Below are positions 11,995-23,662 of a DNA stretch of 64,000 nucleotides, piece after piece (positions within the stretch are counted from its first letter, which is position 1; each line of letters begins with the position of its first letter). The notes beneath the pieces were generated by a model. That model was given only the letters and a program-made list of their open reading frames with translations. It was not told the DNA's origin and made no database searches. The DNA lies in contig JAPEVF010000189.1 of assembly GCA_029747585.1 (NCBI GenBank), forward strand, positions 1 through 64,000, given 5' to 3'. A program made the translations under genes and the position numbers. The DNA is from Pleurotus djamor (Eukaryota; Basidiomycota; Agaricomycetes; Agaricales; Pleurotaceae).

Positions 11995-13420
11995 CTAAAC
12001 CTCAACAAAAGCGCGATATGCAACTAGCCCCTCGCTCGTCGTGAAATTGACTTGAACCGAGGCACCGACGAAAAAGACGTCTCCGGTATTCAAGTCCAAG
12101 CTCTCATTATCCCAATTAATGGTCCCCTTCCCTTCTGTCACAATCGCGACACTCGGGCCGTCAATCGCCCGATGAGTCTCCGTGGAGCTAGCCTCCAGTA
12201 CCAGTTGAATCACAGAGAATTCTGGGATAGGCGGGTCGTACAACGTGCTCGATGACGTAGAGCCGAATGTTGCTGGTTTAACGACGTGTTTGTCCGGGGA
12301 AGCAGCAACATAAGTCAGACCCGAGACCAGATTCGGTATGTCTCGTAGCTTCGGTGTGAGACCAGCGCGGATGACATTGTCTGAATTGGCCATACACTCC
12401 ATGATATCTAGTTGAGCCAGCTAATTAGGTGAATTCTTTCAAGGGCTGCGTAGAATCAAACGTACCTCCTTCGACGTATGCATGGGGTTCACCAGATCCA
12501 AGGAAGATAGCTTCTCCGGGAGAAAGCCTGACTTGGTTGAGCAGGTACGCACAAAATATGCCGATATCGCCAGGAAACTGGCCGTCGAGACGAAGGACTA
12601 GATCAACGATGTCCTTCTTCTCTCCAGGTTTCAGATCGTTCGCCTTGTATCGGGCCACCAAACTTGATAACTGAGACTGAACAACATCGTCAGAAGCCGT
12701 CATCACAGCTTCAAACACATCTTTGAGAGCTTGCTTCTCTGCTGGTCCGTCCGAAGTGGCCGACGATGACAGAGATTGGAACGTAGATAAGACGTGAGGC
12801 GGGATGAGAGTGGCTACCTCTGGCGTGGCGGAGATGTTTGATGCTATCTCGGGTAAGGGCATGAACCCACACAAGGCGAGGAACGGTGTGACAGCCAACG
12901 CCATCTCCGGTTTATGGTTAGGATCTACAACGGTATTAGTGCGCAAACATAGTGAGTCCCAAGTCTAATCATACCTTTGTAAATATCTCCCTGTGTTTTA
13001 TGCAACACTTTGGCCGTCTCAGCGTCCGGATGAGTCTGGATACTAAGAGCTTTCTGGATTGACAAGACCTTAAAAAGGAACGGGAGATTGCCACTCTTCG
13101 TATCATAGTCTTCTGCAAAGGCCTGTACGACCTTCTGGCCGATAATATCAGGGTGACCAGCTAAGAGTTCTGATAGAGACTGTTTGGACGGCTCGACCAA
13201 CGATGGCGACTTGATATGTGTACCCATCCATAGCTTAGCAAATCGAGCGTTTAAGAGTCATTCTACTTGAGAAGATATGAAAGCTAACCTCTGCATAAGG
13301 CGCAGCCTCATCGATATCAGCTCCGGTCGCTGACGCAAGCTGAGCAACCTTGGAGCTCAATCCAACTTTGCCCCAATCGTACTTCTGAGTTGTGGGGACA
13401 ATTTTGAAGACGGCAGACAT
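11995..13420 (-). CDS. PMI40: Mannose-6-phosphate isomerase (type I)
   Basis: Predicted 420-aa zinc enzyme interconverting fructose-6-P and mannose-6-P, the entry point to GDP-mannose for cell-wall mannan and glycosylation. Four exons: 13420-13289, 13233-12975, 12924-12466, 12407-11995. The N-terminal QKYDWGKVG motif is typical of the family. Zinc ligands can be assigned by motif: Gln and His in LSIQTHPD, Glu in HKPEMA, and His in GEPHAYVEGD. The LWMGTH segment that opens exon 2 is also conserved. A cupin-like C-terminal domain ends the protein. Length is normal and no defects are seen. Divergent from the kinase gene at 13626 and convergent with the SnoaL-like gene. Confidence 0.95.
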
Positions 13421-13625
13421 TTGAGTGGTTAAAACCCTAGCAGAAGTTGAATGCAAGCATTCTTTCTCGATATCGGGAGTATATCAACCTGTTGGTGCGA
13501 GGCGGTTGGAAGGAGGAAGTAAGCCCTGCTTTCGAGCGCTTATCTCATCGTGGCTTTAAATGGAAATTTAAACAGGCAAGCGCCTAGCAGACCCTCCATG
13601 CTCCGTTACCCATCGTCTATATCCA
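13421..13625. promoter_or_regulatory. Shared promoter, PMI and kinase/RRM/WD40 gene
   Basis: 205 bp between divergent starts. A CATGCTCCG/CCATCG-type context precedes the kinase ATG. I see no defined element beyond AT-rich stretches near 13560. Confidence 0.45.
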
Positions 13626-16600
13626 ATGGCTGAAGCTTTGCTCGCCATATCTGCGCCAGAACTTCTTTCGTTTGCCTACGAAACTATATCAGCTGCCTGG
13701 AAACTGTATGAAAACGTGGAATGCAACCAAGCACGCTGTCGTAATCTACTCACAAAGTGTGGCGAATTGGTCGTCCAGACGGCGACACACTTCGCAGCCT
13801 TGAGCCAGTATGACCAAGAGCTGTTCGCTCAGAGGATGTCAGGGCTACTGAGAAAGATTGAAGAGTACGTCATTCCTTCCATGATGGACTGGCAATTCAC
13901 GAGGTTGGTTTAGTGCCTGCCTTGCTGCCAGAGCTACGATCGGCATGTTGTCGAACAAGTCTTTCCTCTGGAGACTTTTTCACCAAGACAAGATAACGGA
14001 GGAGCTGGCTACTGCTGAAGCCACTATGACGGATGCTTTCAACTCATTCAATGTGCGTCGTTGTCGTGGATGTTCAAGGTCGCTTGACCATTCGATGACT
14101 TGAAGTTGAATCCGTTGTTTAGCTCGGCGCCCACATCAGCTCGCATCAGTTGCAAGCAGAAATTGCCCAGGCCCAAGCCCAGGACCATTCCGATCTCATC
14201 GCTACCCTTGAAACGATACAAGACAGTGATAGAAAGATCATTTCCATGCTCCAAGAATCTCATCGCGGCCGCTTGAGGATAGAAGAACTCCAGATATCAA
14301 TTCTGAAGGTTAGTAACCGTTAGTGGGCTCATGGCCCCGAATCGCGCTTTTGCTTCTTGAAAGTAATAGTGATCGACTCTTTCGAGTCAAGATCGCATTT
14401 CTCTTGATCGGTCAAGAAGACTGACTAATTTTCCTCCTTCCTCAGCATATCCAAACCATCGCCCAGGCCCCCGTCATTAAAACACCAGTGGACACATTCA
14501 TCCTTCAAGCATCGGAAGCACTTCAACGCGTTTCTGGGAAGCCGCCACCAGAGATTCCCCACTGGACGGTTACCAGCCTGGAGGTCACGTTTGATGTCGA
14601 CTGCGAAGAAGATTGTATCGGGAAGGGTGGGTTCGGAAACATATACAAAGGTGAATGGAATGGGCAGGCAAGTATCACTATCTATCGAATGATCATTGGA
14701 TCACGTTGACTTAAACTTAATACCAGGTCGTCGCCGTCAAGGAGATGTATAGCGAAGATGCTAGGATGCTTGACCGCGATAACTTGAAGGTTCATTGATC
14801 AGTAAAACTGCCCGACGCGTGCTGAGCTTGGAAGATAGTACATCCGGCATGAGATCATGATCTGGTCACGGATTGCTCATCCTCATGTTTTACCATTTTA
14901 CTGCGCTTGCCTGGAAGCGACTCGCGTAGGTTAACATTACTCTCCCCTCATCGAGTTCCTCATCGGACGCCTCCATAGCCATTCATCGTGTCGCGATATT
15001 GTGCAAATGGCAACATCCTAGAATATTTACGTGCCAACCCCAGTGCAGACCGCATTTCCCTGGTACGTATGCACCAATTAATTACAACAATCACACTCAA
15101 CTGATCTTTTGTAAGCTTCATGAAATATCCCTTGGGATGGCCTACCTCCACGCTCAAGGGATTGTCCATGCTGATTTGAAAGGAGTAGGCCTTCTCTCTC
15201 ATTTTTATCGCTCGTTAACGTTCTTACACAGTATTGAAAACAGTCCAACGTACTGGTCGGGGATGACGGCAAGGCTCTCATCGCTGACTTCGGACTTTCT
15301 CGGGTTCAGGACCAGGTTTCCTCTGCAACGACACGGACGAGGAAGATGACTGGAACACTTCGCTGGACGGCTCCAGAACTGATTGAAGGCGAAGCGATCG
15401 ACAAACCTGCCGATGTTTATAGTTTTGCATTAGTCGCTTGGGAACTATACACTGGCAGCGTGCCCTATGGTAACATCCCGGACAGAGCTTTCTACCGTAG
15501 AGTTGTAGATAAGCAAGAACGTCCGCCTCTTCCGAAGTCCATAGACGATGGCTTATGGGCATTGGTCCAACAATGCTGGGTGCATGATCCAAACCAGAGA
15601 CCTGTCTTTGGCACCATTCAGACACAGCTGCGTGCCATGCTACTGAGAGGTAAAAACTTGCTAATTACCTCCTCTCCGTATGTCCCCCGTGTTGATCCCC
15701 TTTGCAGGCCGAGTCCCTTCTGCTTCGCTCTCATATAGTGGCTCCTCCCTGAGTCTAGGTTCTGTTTCTCGTAACCCTTCACAGACCAATCTCTCGAACT
15801 GGAGATGTAAGCCTTTCCCCCACCTTCGTCTGACTTTTACTGACAAAAAATGGCAGCCGAACCTACGTCTGAACCCCCGTCAGCCTTGTTTGAAAACCTC
15901 AGTCTGTCTAACGGCCCCGGTACATCAATTAATACTCAAATGACCGCTTACACCCCGAAACCTGCTCGAGACATCTCCCCTCTCGTCTTAGACTCTCCCA
16001 ATAAATGTTTCTTGGGTGGCCTCTCGAGTTCTTGGACTGAAATCATGCTCATCGACCTTCTGGCCCAGTATGGCAATATCAAAAGTTTCAGCCTCGCTAG
16101 GGAAAAGGACGGCGCTTCAAAGGTACACAACGCAGCCTCGTCTAGACCTATCTCTTATTCATTGTTCCTAGGGCTATGCATATTTCGAGTATACAGATCC
16201 CTCTGCTTGTGACATGGTGATCAACGCTCTCCATGGGACTAATGTTAGCGGCCATATCCTATCGGTTCATAAGTTTAATTGGAGCGCAGAACAAAACGGT
16301 CGTTGTCAAAGCGGTTCAGTGCCCATACCTGCAGTCAATCTTCACGGTCGACCTTCCTTACCTCCCAAGGCCTCTGTTGGATCTTTTCAGCGTCAAAACA
16401 TTGAGAATCCTGGCGGTTGGTCCACGCCCTCATCGCTTGGCAACTCCTTCCCCTCTCCAGCTCAAACTCAACTACCCGTCGCTGTCAATAGTCCTGTAGA
16501 GTTATCTCCGGGTGGACCCATGCCCCCGGTCGTAGTCAGTTACCGTCCTTCCATTGTTTCCGATCAACCTCACTCGACGTATATTTTTTTAGCAAGTTGA

Positions 16601-17943
16601 TCGCTCGAACAACCCAACGCAAGTGAGGCACCAAGGTGGGTCCCCGAAACTTGATCATACCCAGTTTCTCAGTCCACCTCATGCCTATATTTCTTAGCGA
16701 ATTCTTCCTCCAAGGCGCCCCAATGTAGCGTTCATACAAACCATCTAGAAGATGTTCGCTCCAAGGATGTCCTATCCGTGGATATGGACGACATGTGGAT
16801 CGCCGTTGGGTTGTCTACAGGAGGTATCCTGATGTATAGCGCAGTTACCGGTGACTTCCACAACGTCTACATTGGTGCACATAAGGGAGGAGTGTGGTGC
16901 TTGGCATTGGGCAGCTGGCCGAACGGACGGAAGGAGCGTGCGACGGAATCGACTTCGATGCTACTAAGTGGGGGCCTTGATCGTGATGTCAAAGTTTGGG
17001 ATGTGCAACACGGGTATGTTCGACCGTTCGACAGCCCAATTCACTCATGTTGGACTCATGTCGTTCTGTCTTTTAGCCATTGTCTCCGAGTTCTTCAAGG
17101 ACATAGGAGCACAATTCGATGCATCAAAACCTTTACCTCTCATCCTGAGGCCATAACTGGTAGTCGTGATGGCATGTTACGGACGTGGAACGTCCTTAAT
17201 GGTACTATGGTCCACCCTCTCGCTGGCCACCAAGATTCGATCCGAGATATTGCTATCCACGGCCGTAAAGTGGCCACTGCAAGCTATGACAGTACGTGTA
17301 GAGTAAGTATCATACTATTGTACACTTTGATTCGCGGTTGTCTGAAAGCAGCACGCGGTTCTTAGATATGGGATGCGAAGACAGGAAGATGCCTTCAAAG
17401 CCTGTGCGGCCATGTCGGGCGAGTGTACTGTATAGCCTATAACGGAAAGCGAGTTGCATCGGGTGGCGCCGATAAGGAAGTTCGAATCTGGGACGCAGAG
17501 ACGGGGTGAGCATCGGGTTACTCATAGCCTCCATCTGCCCCTTGCTAACGCACCCATCAGAGCCTGCGAATTCGTTCTACGAGAGCACTCAGACCTTGTC
17601 GGGATCATCCGGCTTTCTGCTGATTACCTCGTATCTGCTGGTGTTGACGGCAGAATCGTGGTATACGCGTTCCCGACGTCAATTTGTCATACAATATTAG
17701 CACACGGTCAACATTCAATAGTATCCCTCCAGCTCGCTCCTCCGCATGTTATCTCTGGATCTACGGATGGATCGGTGAAGATGTTTGACCTCGATACGGG
17801 GGAGTACNATACGACACATCGGGAATGCAGGAGAGAAGTCGAATTGTCCATGGAAATTCGCTCGGGGTCGTGGTCGCACGAATACCTGGGTTATATCCGA
17901 TAGCGTTAAAGGAAAGGCCAGTATCAATATATGGACGATGTAA
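13626..17943 (+). CDS. MLKL-like N-domain / TKL kinase / RRM / WD40 multidomain protein
   Basis: Seventeen exons whose phases all agree give one predicted protein of ~1108 aa. Exons: 13626-13864, 13914-14052, 14123-14308, 14446-14667, 14727-14789, 14839-14925, 14979-15062, 15116-15184, 15244-15649, 15708-15806, 15857-16122, 16172-16531, 16593-16635, 16698-17013, 17077-17302, 17366-17505, 17561-17943. Residues 1-190 form an all-helical domain like the MLKL/Cbl-N four-helix bundle. The kinase (245-500) has GKGGFG, VAVK267, HADLKGSN (a non-RD type HRD loop), DFG378-380 and TAPE. A Ser-rich linker leads to an RRM (580-665; KCFLGGLSS, KGYAYFEY) and then seven WD40-like repeats. Intron 14668-14726 has a GC donor (CAG|GCAAGT). 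An N at 17808 behaves as an extra base; without it the last repeat reads on to the stop at 17941. Alternative: two genes, the second starting at the ATG at 15850, but only ~110 bp would separate them. Confidence 0.75.
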
Positions 17944-18516
17944 AGGACAGTTGTTCGTTTGCTTTCTTGTTCTTACTAGCTTTGGGTGTAGTACTTATCT
18001 AAGTAGTTTGCATTGTTCTTATATGTCTTCGATGTAACCTCCCACACTGGCGTAGTGCAATGATTTTAAGGCTCTGTTGAAACTCGCCACCGCGACAGTG
18101 AACTTGGGAACAAAGACCCGAGAAGTGACCAAGCTCAAACGATTTTTTTCCAGTAAGGGGCTGATTTAAGGGGCTGATGATGGAACGCCGGGCCGCCGCG
18201 GCGATGTCGTGTTTCTGTTCTGTTCACCACAGGTTCACCACCAAGATGTCTCTTGGAACAACTCAGAATATCAACCCAGCTGCACTCCTCCTATGATTTC
18301 TTTCAGCAAGTCACTGCCGCCCGTTACGATAGTGTTGCCGCAGCTGATTGGCCACTGAAAGTAAGTACTCGGGACTCGTTTGGAAGTCCTGATGCTTATT
18401 TTAGCCCGATGCCTGACACCTCGCTATCTCCAGCGAGAGATGTTAATAAGGCCTTGAGATGCAAAATACCATAAGAAGCAAGATGGTTGATGTAGTCCTC
18501 ATCCTTCCTTTTTGCT
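17944..18516. other. Intergenic before GMC copy 3
   Basis: About 570 bp with no supported gene. A 73-codon ORF at 18253-18474 has no recognisable features. It is taken as the promoter region of GMC copy 3. Confidence 0.45.
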
Positions 18517-20823
18517 ATGCAACAAGTTTTCCGCCGACTCTCTGCTCTTATTACTCTACTAGTGGTGCTACCATGGTCCCCTTCCAAGGCAATCATTCTT
18601 GACTCGAGCTCAGAGCTACGAAGGAGCTATGACTTTATTATTGTTGGAGGTATCGTAGCCGGGTCGATTCGTCCAAACCAACACTGACGCGTATTTCATG
18701 TTAGGCGGTACGGCCGGAAATGTCGTTGCAAATCGTCTCTCAGAACTTCCTGACGTCCAGGTTCTTGTTGTCGAAGCGGGTGGATCGTACGTCTTGTATC
18801 CCGTTTCCCCAAACTCACCTATGTTGAACCATCTACTAGGCACGACGACGATATCAACATTCAAGTCCCGGCTTTCTCTCCCAACCTTTTTCAATCTTCA
18901 TTTGACTGGAATTACACGACTACCCCTCAAAAGGGGCTCAATGGCAGAGGGGTGAATTATGTGCGCGGACGTATTCTTGGGGGTAGCTCGTCGATCAGTG
19001 AGTCCTCTCGATCGGGGCCTTGGATTGCTGCCAAATTTTCTTCTTTTTAGACGGTATGCTGTATACCCGAGGCTCGGCCGAAAACTACAACAGAATCGCC
19101 CAGTTGTCTGGGGACGATGGCTGGTCATGGGATCATCTTCAACACTACATCAGAAAGGTACAGTCGAGCTATTCTCAGAACACAACAGCGTGAGTCTGAT
19201 TCGGCTATGTTATAATTAGCATGAGCGATTCTCTCGTTCACCAGATGGACATGATGTAACTGGGCAAATTGACCCCTCTGTGCATGATTTCCGTGGCGTA
19301 ACACCTGTGTCTATCAGTACACCCATATTTCCGGCCCATGAACTAGTATTACAAGTTGCCCACGACAGCGCTGAGTTCCCGTTCAACCTCGACGTGAACT
19401 CTGGAAAACCATTGGGCGTTGGTGAGCCTCTTCTTGCGTTCTCCTCCTTTCGTTTCCTCATAACGGCGCCTCAGGGTGGTACCCATCCACTGTATCGTCT
19501 GACGGGCGACGCGCAAGCTCTGCTACATCCTATCTTGCACCTCATTTCCGCGCTCGATCGAACCTCCATGTCTTGACAGATCACCACGTCACACGCGTAT
19601 TCCCGAAACGTCCAACTCATGGTACTTCTCTCACGTTCGACACAGTAGAAATTGCCCGGGAAGAAGATCGTAATGCCAGTATGTCGCGTAACGAGTCTAC
19701 GAGTTGACAGCCATGTTCTAACGCACCTTATAGCCCAATTGATCACGGCGACACGAGAGATCATTCTCTCAGGAGGTGTAATTGGTACCCCAAACATCCT
19801 CCTGCACTCTGGAATCGGGGACTCAGCGAGCCTCCTGCGAGCAGGGATTAAACCGCTCCATCATCTTCCTGATGTCGGTCGGAATTTCACCGATCACGTC
19901 CTTATTTTCCAGCAGTTTAGTGTCAATTCTCATGACACTCTTGACGAGGTTGCTCATGACCAAACATTGCTGGCCCAAGCTTTGGGGCAGTGGCAATCTA
20001 ATGGGACTGGACCACTTGGCGCTGTTTCTTCCTTGGTCTCTTATACACGAATTCCTTCGAATTCCAGTATCTTCGAGCTTTTTGGAGATCCTGCAGCGGG
20101 CCCTGAGAGTCCCCATATTGAACTGCAGTTCTTGGTCAGTCCTTGATCTATCCAGAGCTCTCATGTTTACTAATCGACTCAAAACTTCGAACTGTAGCCG
20201 GGGATTGTTGGACTCCCAGGCAACAACTTTGTTGTCCTTACGTATCTTTTGACGCCATTCTCCCGTGAGTTTCGTCGAGTTCCGTCTTCACTTTGAGCGA
20301 ATCTCTGAGCTTCCAATTCATAGGTGGCTCGGTTACCATCCCCTCGGCAGATCCTTTCGCCAGTCCTTTGATTGATCTCGGTATACTCCAACATGAATTC
20401 GATCGAGCTGGCGCACGTGAGGCCATTCGCGCGTCGAAGCGATTCCTCAGTCATCCAGTCTGGAAAGATTATATCATAGGACCTGTTGGTCAACTTGGAA
20501 CGATCGATTTGACGGTGGATGAAGAAGTGGATGCGTTCATCAAGGACCAGGCAGCGCCTGGATTTCATAGTGTTGGGACCGCCGCCATGTCGCCGAAGGG
20601 AGCCTCTTGGGGAGTTACCGATCCAGATTTGCGACTTAAGGGGGTGAATGGGATTCGCATCGTCGACGCATCGGTACTGGTTGAGTGTTGATATGTTCTC
20701 TGCAATGGAAGCCAATGCTAACTTGGACACTAGCCACATGTCCCTTCAGCTCATACTCAAGTATCTGTCTACGTCACGGCTGAACGCGCAGCTGATCTGA
20801 TCAAGGCGCACTGGAGACTCTGA
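18517..20823 (+). CDS. GMC oxidoreductase copy 3 (aryl-alcohol-oxidase-like)
   Basis: Predicted 599-aa secreted FAD oxidoreductase producing H2O2 from alcohols, by family. Ten exons: 18517-18649, 18705-18786, 18840-18997, 19051-19157, 19220-19421, 19475-19678, 19734-20134, 20198-20264, 20324-20679, 20734-20823. Intron positions and phases match copy 2 throughout, and several exons have identical lengths (82, 158, 107, 202, 356). A signal peptide covers ~25 residues. VGGGTAGN is the FAD-binding motif; SSSINGMLYTRGS is the family signature. Both catalytic histidines are present (GFHSVGTAAM and SAHTQ). It looks fully functional and is closest to copy 1 at the C-terminus. Confidence 0.94.
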
Positions 20824-21104
20824 CGTGTTCCAACATAATTTTGCTTGCAGCTACATTATGAAGTGTCACCCACAGTCAATGGGTAGTGGTGGTGAGAGCT
20901 AAAATAATGAATGAAGTCGAACTTTTGCTATGCGCAAAGTGGGTTGAAGGTTCAACGTACAACGTGTGACTGATCAGAGCATTCATCCAACACTCAGCAG
21001 ACAATATCCCTCTCTCCCCTGACCATGCACATTTACCCCTGTTCCATGCCAGTCTCACGAGCTGAGTCTTCGTGTGTGGGTCCCAGCTTGGTCCCAGCAT
21101 TGCA

Positions 21105-21956
21105 ATGCCTCCCCGACTTCCTACCGAGCTAGTGCTTTATCTCTTCACCTTCTTTCCTGTCGGAACACTCTTACTGGCTCGTGGTGTTTCCCACCAATGG
21201 CGCAGTTTACTTACTCAGGCAAATGTTCATCCCATCCGACGCGAGATGATAGACATCTACATTTTATGTGTCCACGAATCTTGGTTCCTAGACAGTCGAC
21301 CTTGGACTGTCGGGAACCTCTTGCTCTTCGATAGACAAGCATACATCAACGCATTGCTCAACCATTACCCATACCTACCAGAGGCTTTCCAGATTTGGAT
21401 TTCGGAATGGCCAGCCAAAGCAGCGTTCGCTTGTGTCTGGCCTGGTCTTCCACAGCTACCCTCCGACGAAATGGGTCCATTCTTCAGATATCGCAAGGGC
21501 TGGAATATGCTCGACTCAAGCAACCCCGCTGTATGGACACTGAAGTATATTGACGAAGACACCTATGAAGAGGGGACAAGGCCGGAGCTCCTTCCTGCCA
21601 TCCCTTTATTTCACTACCCAGGTGCATACGCCATTTGGCTTGTGCTTGACCCTAGGGAGGCGTTTCGTGGCCGTGTTGTATACACTGTCGAGGAGGACAC
21701 ATTATCTTCCGCTCTTGAAAGGAACAGTGATGGCTTGATCTTCTCCGATTGGATTGCTTATCTTCGCTGGGAGATCGCGAGGTTGAAAGCTGCGCGAGCG
21801 TGGAGCGACAAACAAGGAAAGGAATGGGGGCTACCCACCATGGAAACCCGGACATATAGGCAGGAGGATAGGATAGAATATGTACCATGGACTATGGTCG
21901 ATGCCAGTGCCAGCCTGTTGCCAGAACTTGAGGCGGGAAATAATCACACTGTGTAA
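21105..21956 (+). CDS. F-box-like protein A (tandem family)
   Basis: Single-exon gene, 283 aa. The N-terminus (LPTELVLYLFTFFPVGTLLL with a following GVSHQWRSLL) matches an F-box, the SKP1-binding adaptor motif of SCF ubiquitin ligases. The rest is a conserved family domain with WPAKAAFACVWPGLP, DEMGPF, LLPAIPLFHYPG and LDPREAFRGRVVYT. These motifs are shared with the three copies downstream. The substrate is unknown. I chose the ATG at 21105 because the four copies align there (MPPRLP/MPLQLP/MPPQLP). Only the beginning of the upstream leader seen in copies B-D is preserved here. Confidence 0.82.
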   Translation: MPPRLPTELVLYLFTFFPVGTLLLARGVSHQWRSLLTQANVHPIRREMIDIYILCVHESWFLDSRPWTVGNLLLFDRQAYINALLNHYPYLPEAFQIWISEWPAKAAFACVWPGLPQLPSDEMGPFFRYRKGWNMLDSSNPAVWTLKYIDEDTYEEGTRPELLPAIPLFHYPGAYAIWLVLDPREAFRGRVVYTVEEDTLSSALERNSDGLIFSDWIAYLRWEIARLKAARAWSDKQGKEWGLPTMETRTYRQEDRIEYVPWTMVDASASLLPELEAGNNHTV

Positions 21957-22757
21957 TTCAATGACATTCACGGATTCGAGGGTGACTGCCTACCTCTCCG
22001 GACTCACGGCCAGCTCTTGAAAAAAGCTTGCGTCTCTTCTTCCAATCGTTAGATAGACTTAGGGAAAGCAACTGTGACGACGTGAAGGATCGAGGCATTG
22101 TCAGGGATCGCCCCTGAGAATTCTCCTATCCAGCCTCCAGGTCCGCGGAATTCTGTTGGCAACGTTCAAGTTGAAGTTCCTTCCCCTTATCCCCCACTCC
22201 TTCGCACTACTCTTGCCCTAACATACCTACCCTCTCGCCAAAAGCCACGATCAAGACCAAGGCATCGCCCCAGCCTTTGGACCCCGCGGAAATCTTCGTT
22301 CCATTTTGCAAACTCAACATCACTGAGTTGCTTTGAGACGGATGAGGTCACGGTGGGATTGGAGGGAAGAGTACCCGAAGAGTGCTTACTTGAGTGATGA
22401 AAAAGAAGGCGTTTACAGTGGCGTTTAGAGAGAGGAATTGAGCGTGGATGACTTGTTTGTGCATTTCCAGTGCTTCGGCGTGTTGCGTTGGGGATCCTGC
22501 TGAAGCTGATCGGATCGCTAGACTGCATCCACGGAACTTGTCCTCGTCACCAGAATGCTGCAACGACATGGCGCGTGGAATTGACATTGTTAAAGTGACT
22601 GTCGCAGAGCTCGTTGAAGTTGGTGTCTGGGACCGCACAGAACCACCAAGCGAACCCTCGGAATTCATCCTTGAGGACCTCATTGCAAAATGCGGTCTCC
22701 CCAATTCTCAGACTCAAGTTATGGTTCTGATTTGACGAACCAGATTCGTCATTTGTA
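21957..22757. other. Intergenic, F-box A to B
   Basis: About 800 bp. ORFs run in both directions (for example minus 22348-22704), but none shows a domain or a splice structure that I can support. Confidence 0.4.
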
Positions 22758-22787
22758 TGTGTGGGTCCGCTACTGTGGCGTCGCCCT
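22758..22787 (+). promoter_or_regulatory. Conserved leader upstream of F-box B
   Basis: A 30-bp block beginning TGTGTGGGTCCGCT and ending GGCGTCGCCCT, 36 bp before the ATG. It differs at one base from the block before copy D (26115-26144) and is also seen before copy C. It may be a promoter or 5' UTR element, or just recent duplication. Confidence 0.6.
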
Positions 22788-22822
22788 TGAGTATTCCCTT
22801 CACTCACCACGATCCCATAGCA

Positions 22823-23662
22823 ATGCCTCTCCAGCTCCCTACCGAGCTACTATACCACATATTCACCTACTTCCCTGTCGCGACGCTCCTAATCGCTCGC
22901 GGCGTCTCCCAGCACTGGCGCAGTTTGCTGACCAGCGCAAGCATTCATCCCGTCCGACGCGAGTTGATGGATGTATACCTCTTATGCGTCCATGAATCTT
23001 GGTTCATAGACAGCAGACCTTGGACTGTCGGAAACCTCTCTGCCTTTGATCGACAAGCTTACGTCGATGCACTGCTCAGCCTTCATCCCTACCTCCCAGA
23101 ACCCTTCCAAATTTGGATCTTGGAATGGCCGGCAAAAGCAGCGTTTGCTTGTGTCTGGCCGGGACTCCCGGAGCTACCCTATGACGAGATGGGACCATCT
23201 TCCAGAGATCGCTTTGGCTGGAATATGCTCAGCTCGAACATGCCGGCAGTGTGGTCTTTGCAATACATCGACGACGAAACATACGAAGACGGGACGATGC
23301 CGGAACTCCTTCCAGCCATCCCTCTCTTCCAATACCCAGGCTCATACGCCATGTGGCTTATGCTTGACCCTAGGGAGAAGTTTCGCGGCCGCGTTTTATA
23401 CACTGTCAAGGAGGACTCATTTTCTTCCGCTCTTGAAAGAAACCGCGATGGGATGATCCTACCCAATTGGATCGCATATCTTCGCTGGGAGATTCAAAGA
23501 TTGAAGGAAGCTCGAGCGTGGAGTGACAAACGAGGAGAGGACTGGGGGTTATCCAGGATGAGAATTCGGCCGTTTAAGGATGATGATAGGATTCAGTTTG
23601 TACCCTGGACCGCTATTGATGACGCCTCGGATGTCAACTTGGGAGCCGGAGATGCTACGTAA
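22823..23662 (+). CDS. F-box-like protein B (tandem family)
   Basis: Single-exon gene, 279 aa. F-box-like start LPTELLYHIFTYFPVATLLI with GVSQHWRSLL, then the family domain (WILEWPAKAAFACVWPGLP, DEMGPSSRD, LLPAIPLFQYPG, REKFRGRVLYTV). The C-terminal half ends in a charged helix and a DRIQFVPW segment, as in the other copies. No stops or frameshifts. Role inferred as a substrate adaptor of an SCF ligase; substrate unknown. Confidence 0.83.
   Translation: MPLQLPTELLYHIFTYFPVATLLIARGVSQHWRSLLTSASIHPVRRELMDVYLLCVHESWFIDSRPWTVGNLSAFDRQAYVDALLSLHPYLPEPFQIWILEWPAKAAFACVWPGLPELPYDEMGPSSRDRFGWNMLSSNMPAVWSLQYIDDETYEDGTMPELLPAIPLFQYPGSYAMWLMLDPREKFRGRVLYTVKEDSFSSALERNRDGMILPNWIAYLRWEIQRLKEARAWSDKRGEDWGLSRMRIRPFKDDDRIQFVPWTAIDDASDVNLGAGDAT

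Noticed and set aside
22098..22735. Possible gene between F-box A and B
   Set aside because: Overlapping frames on both strands are of similar length, and none has recognisable motifs or a clear start and intron set.
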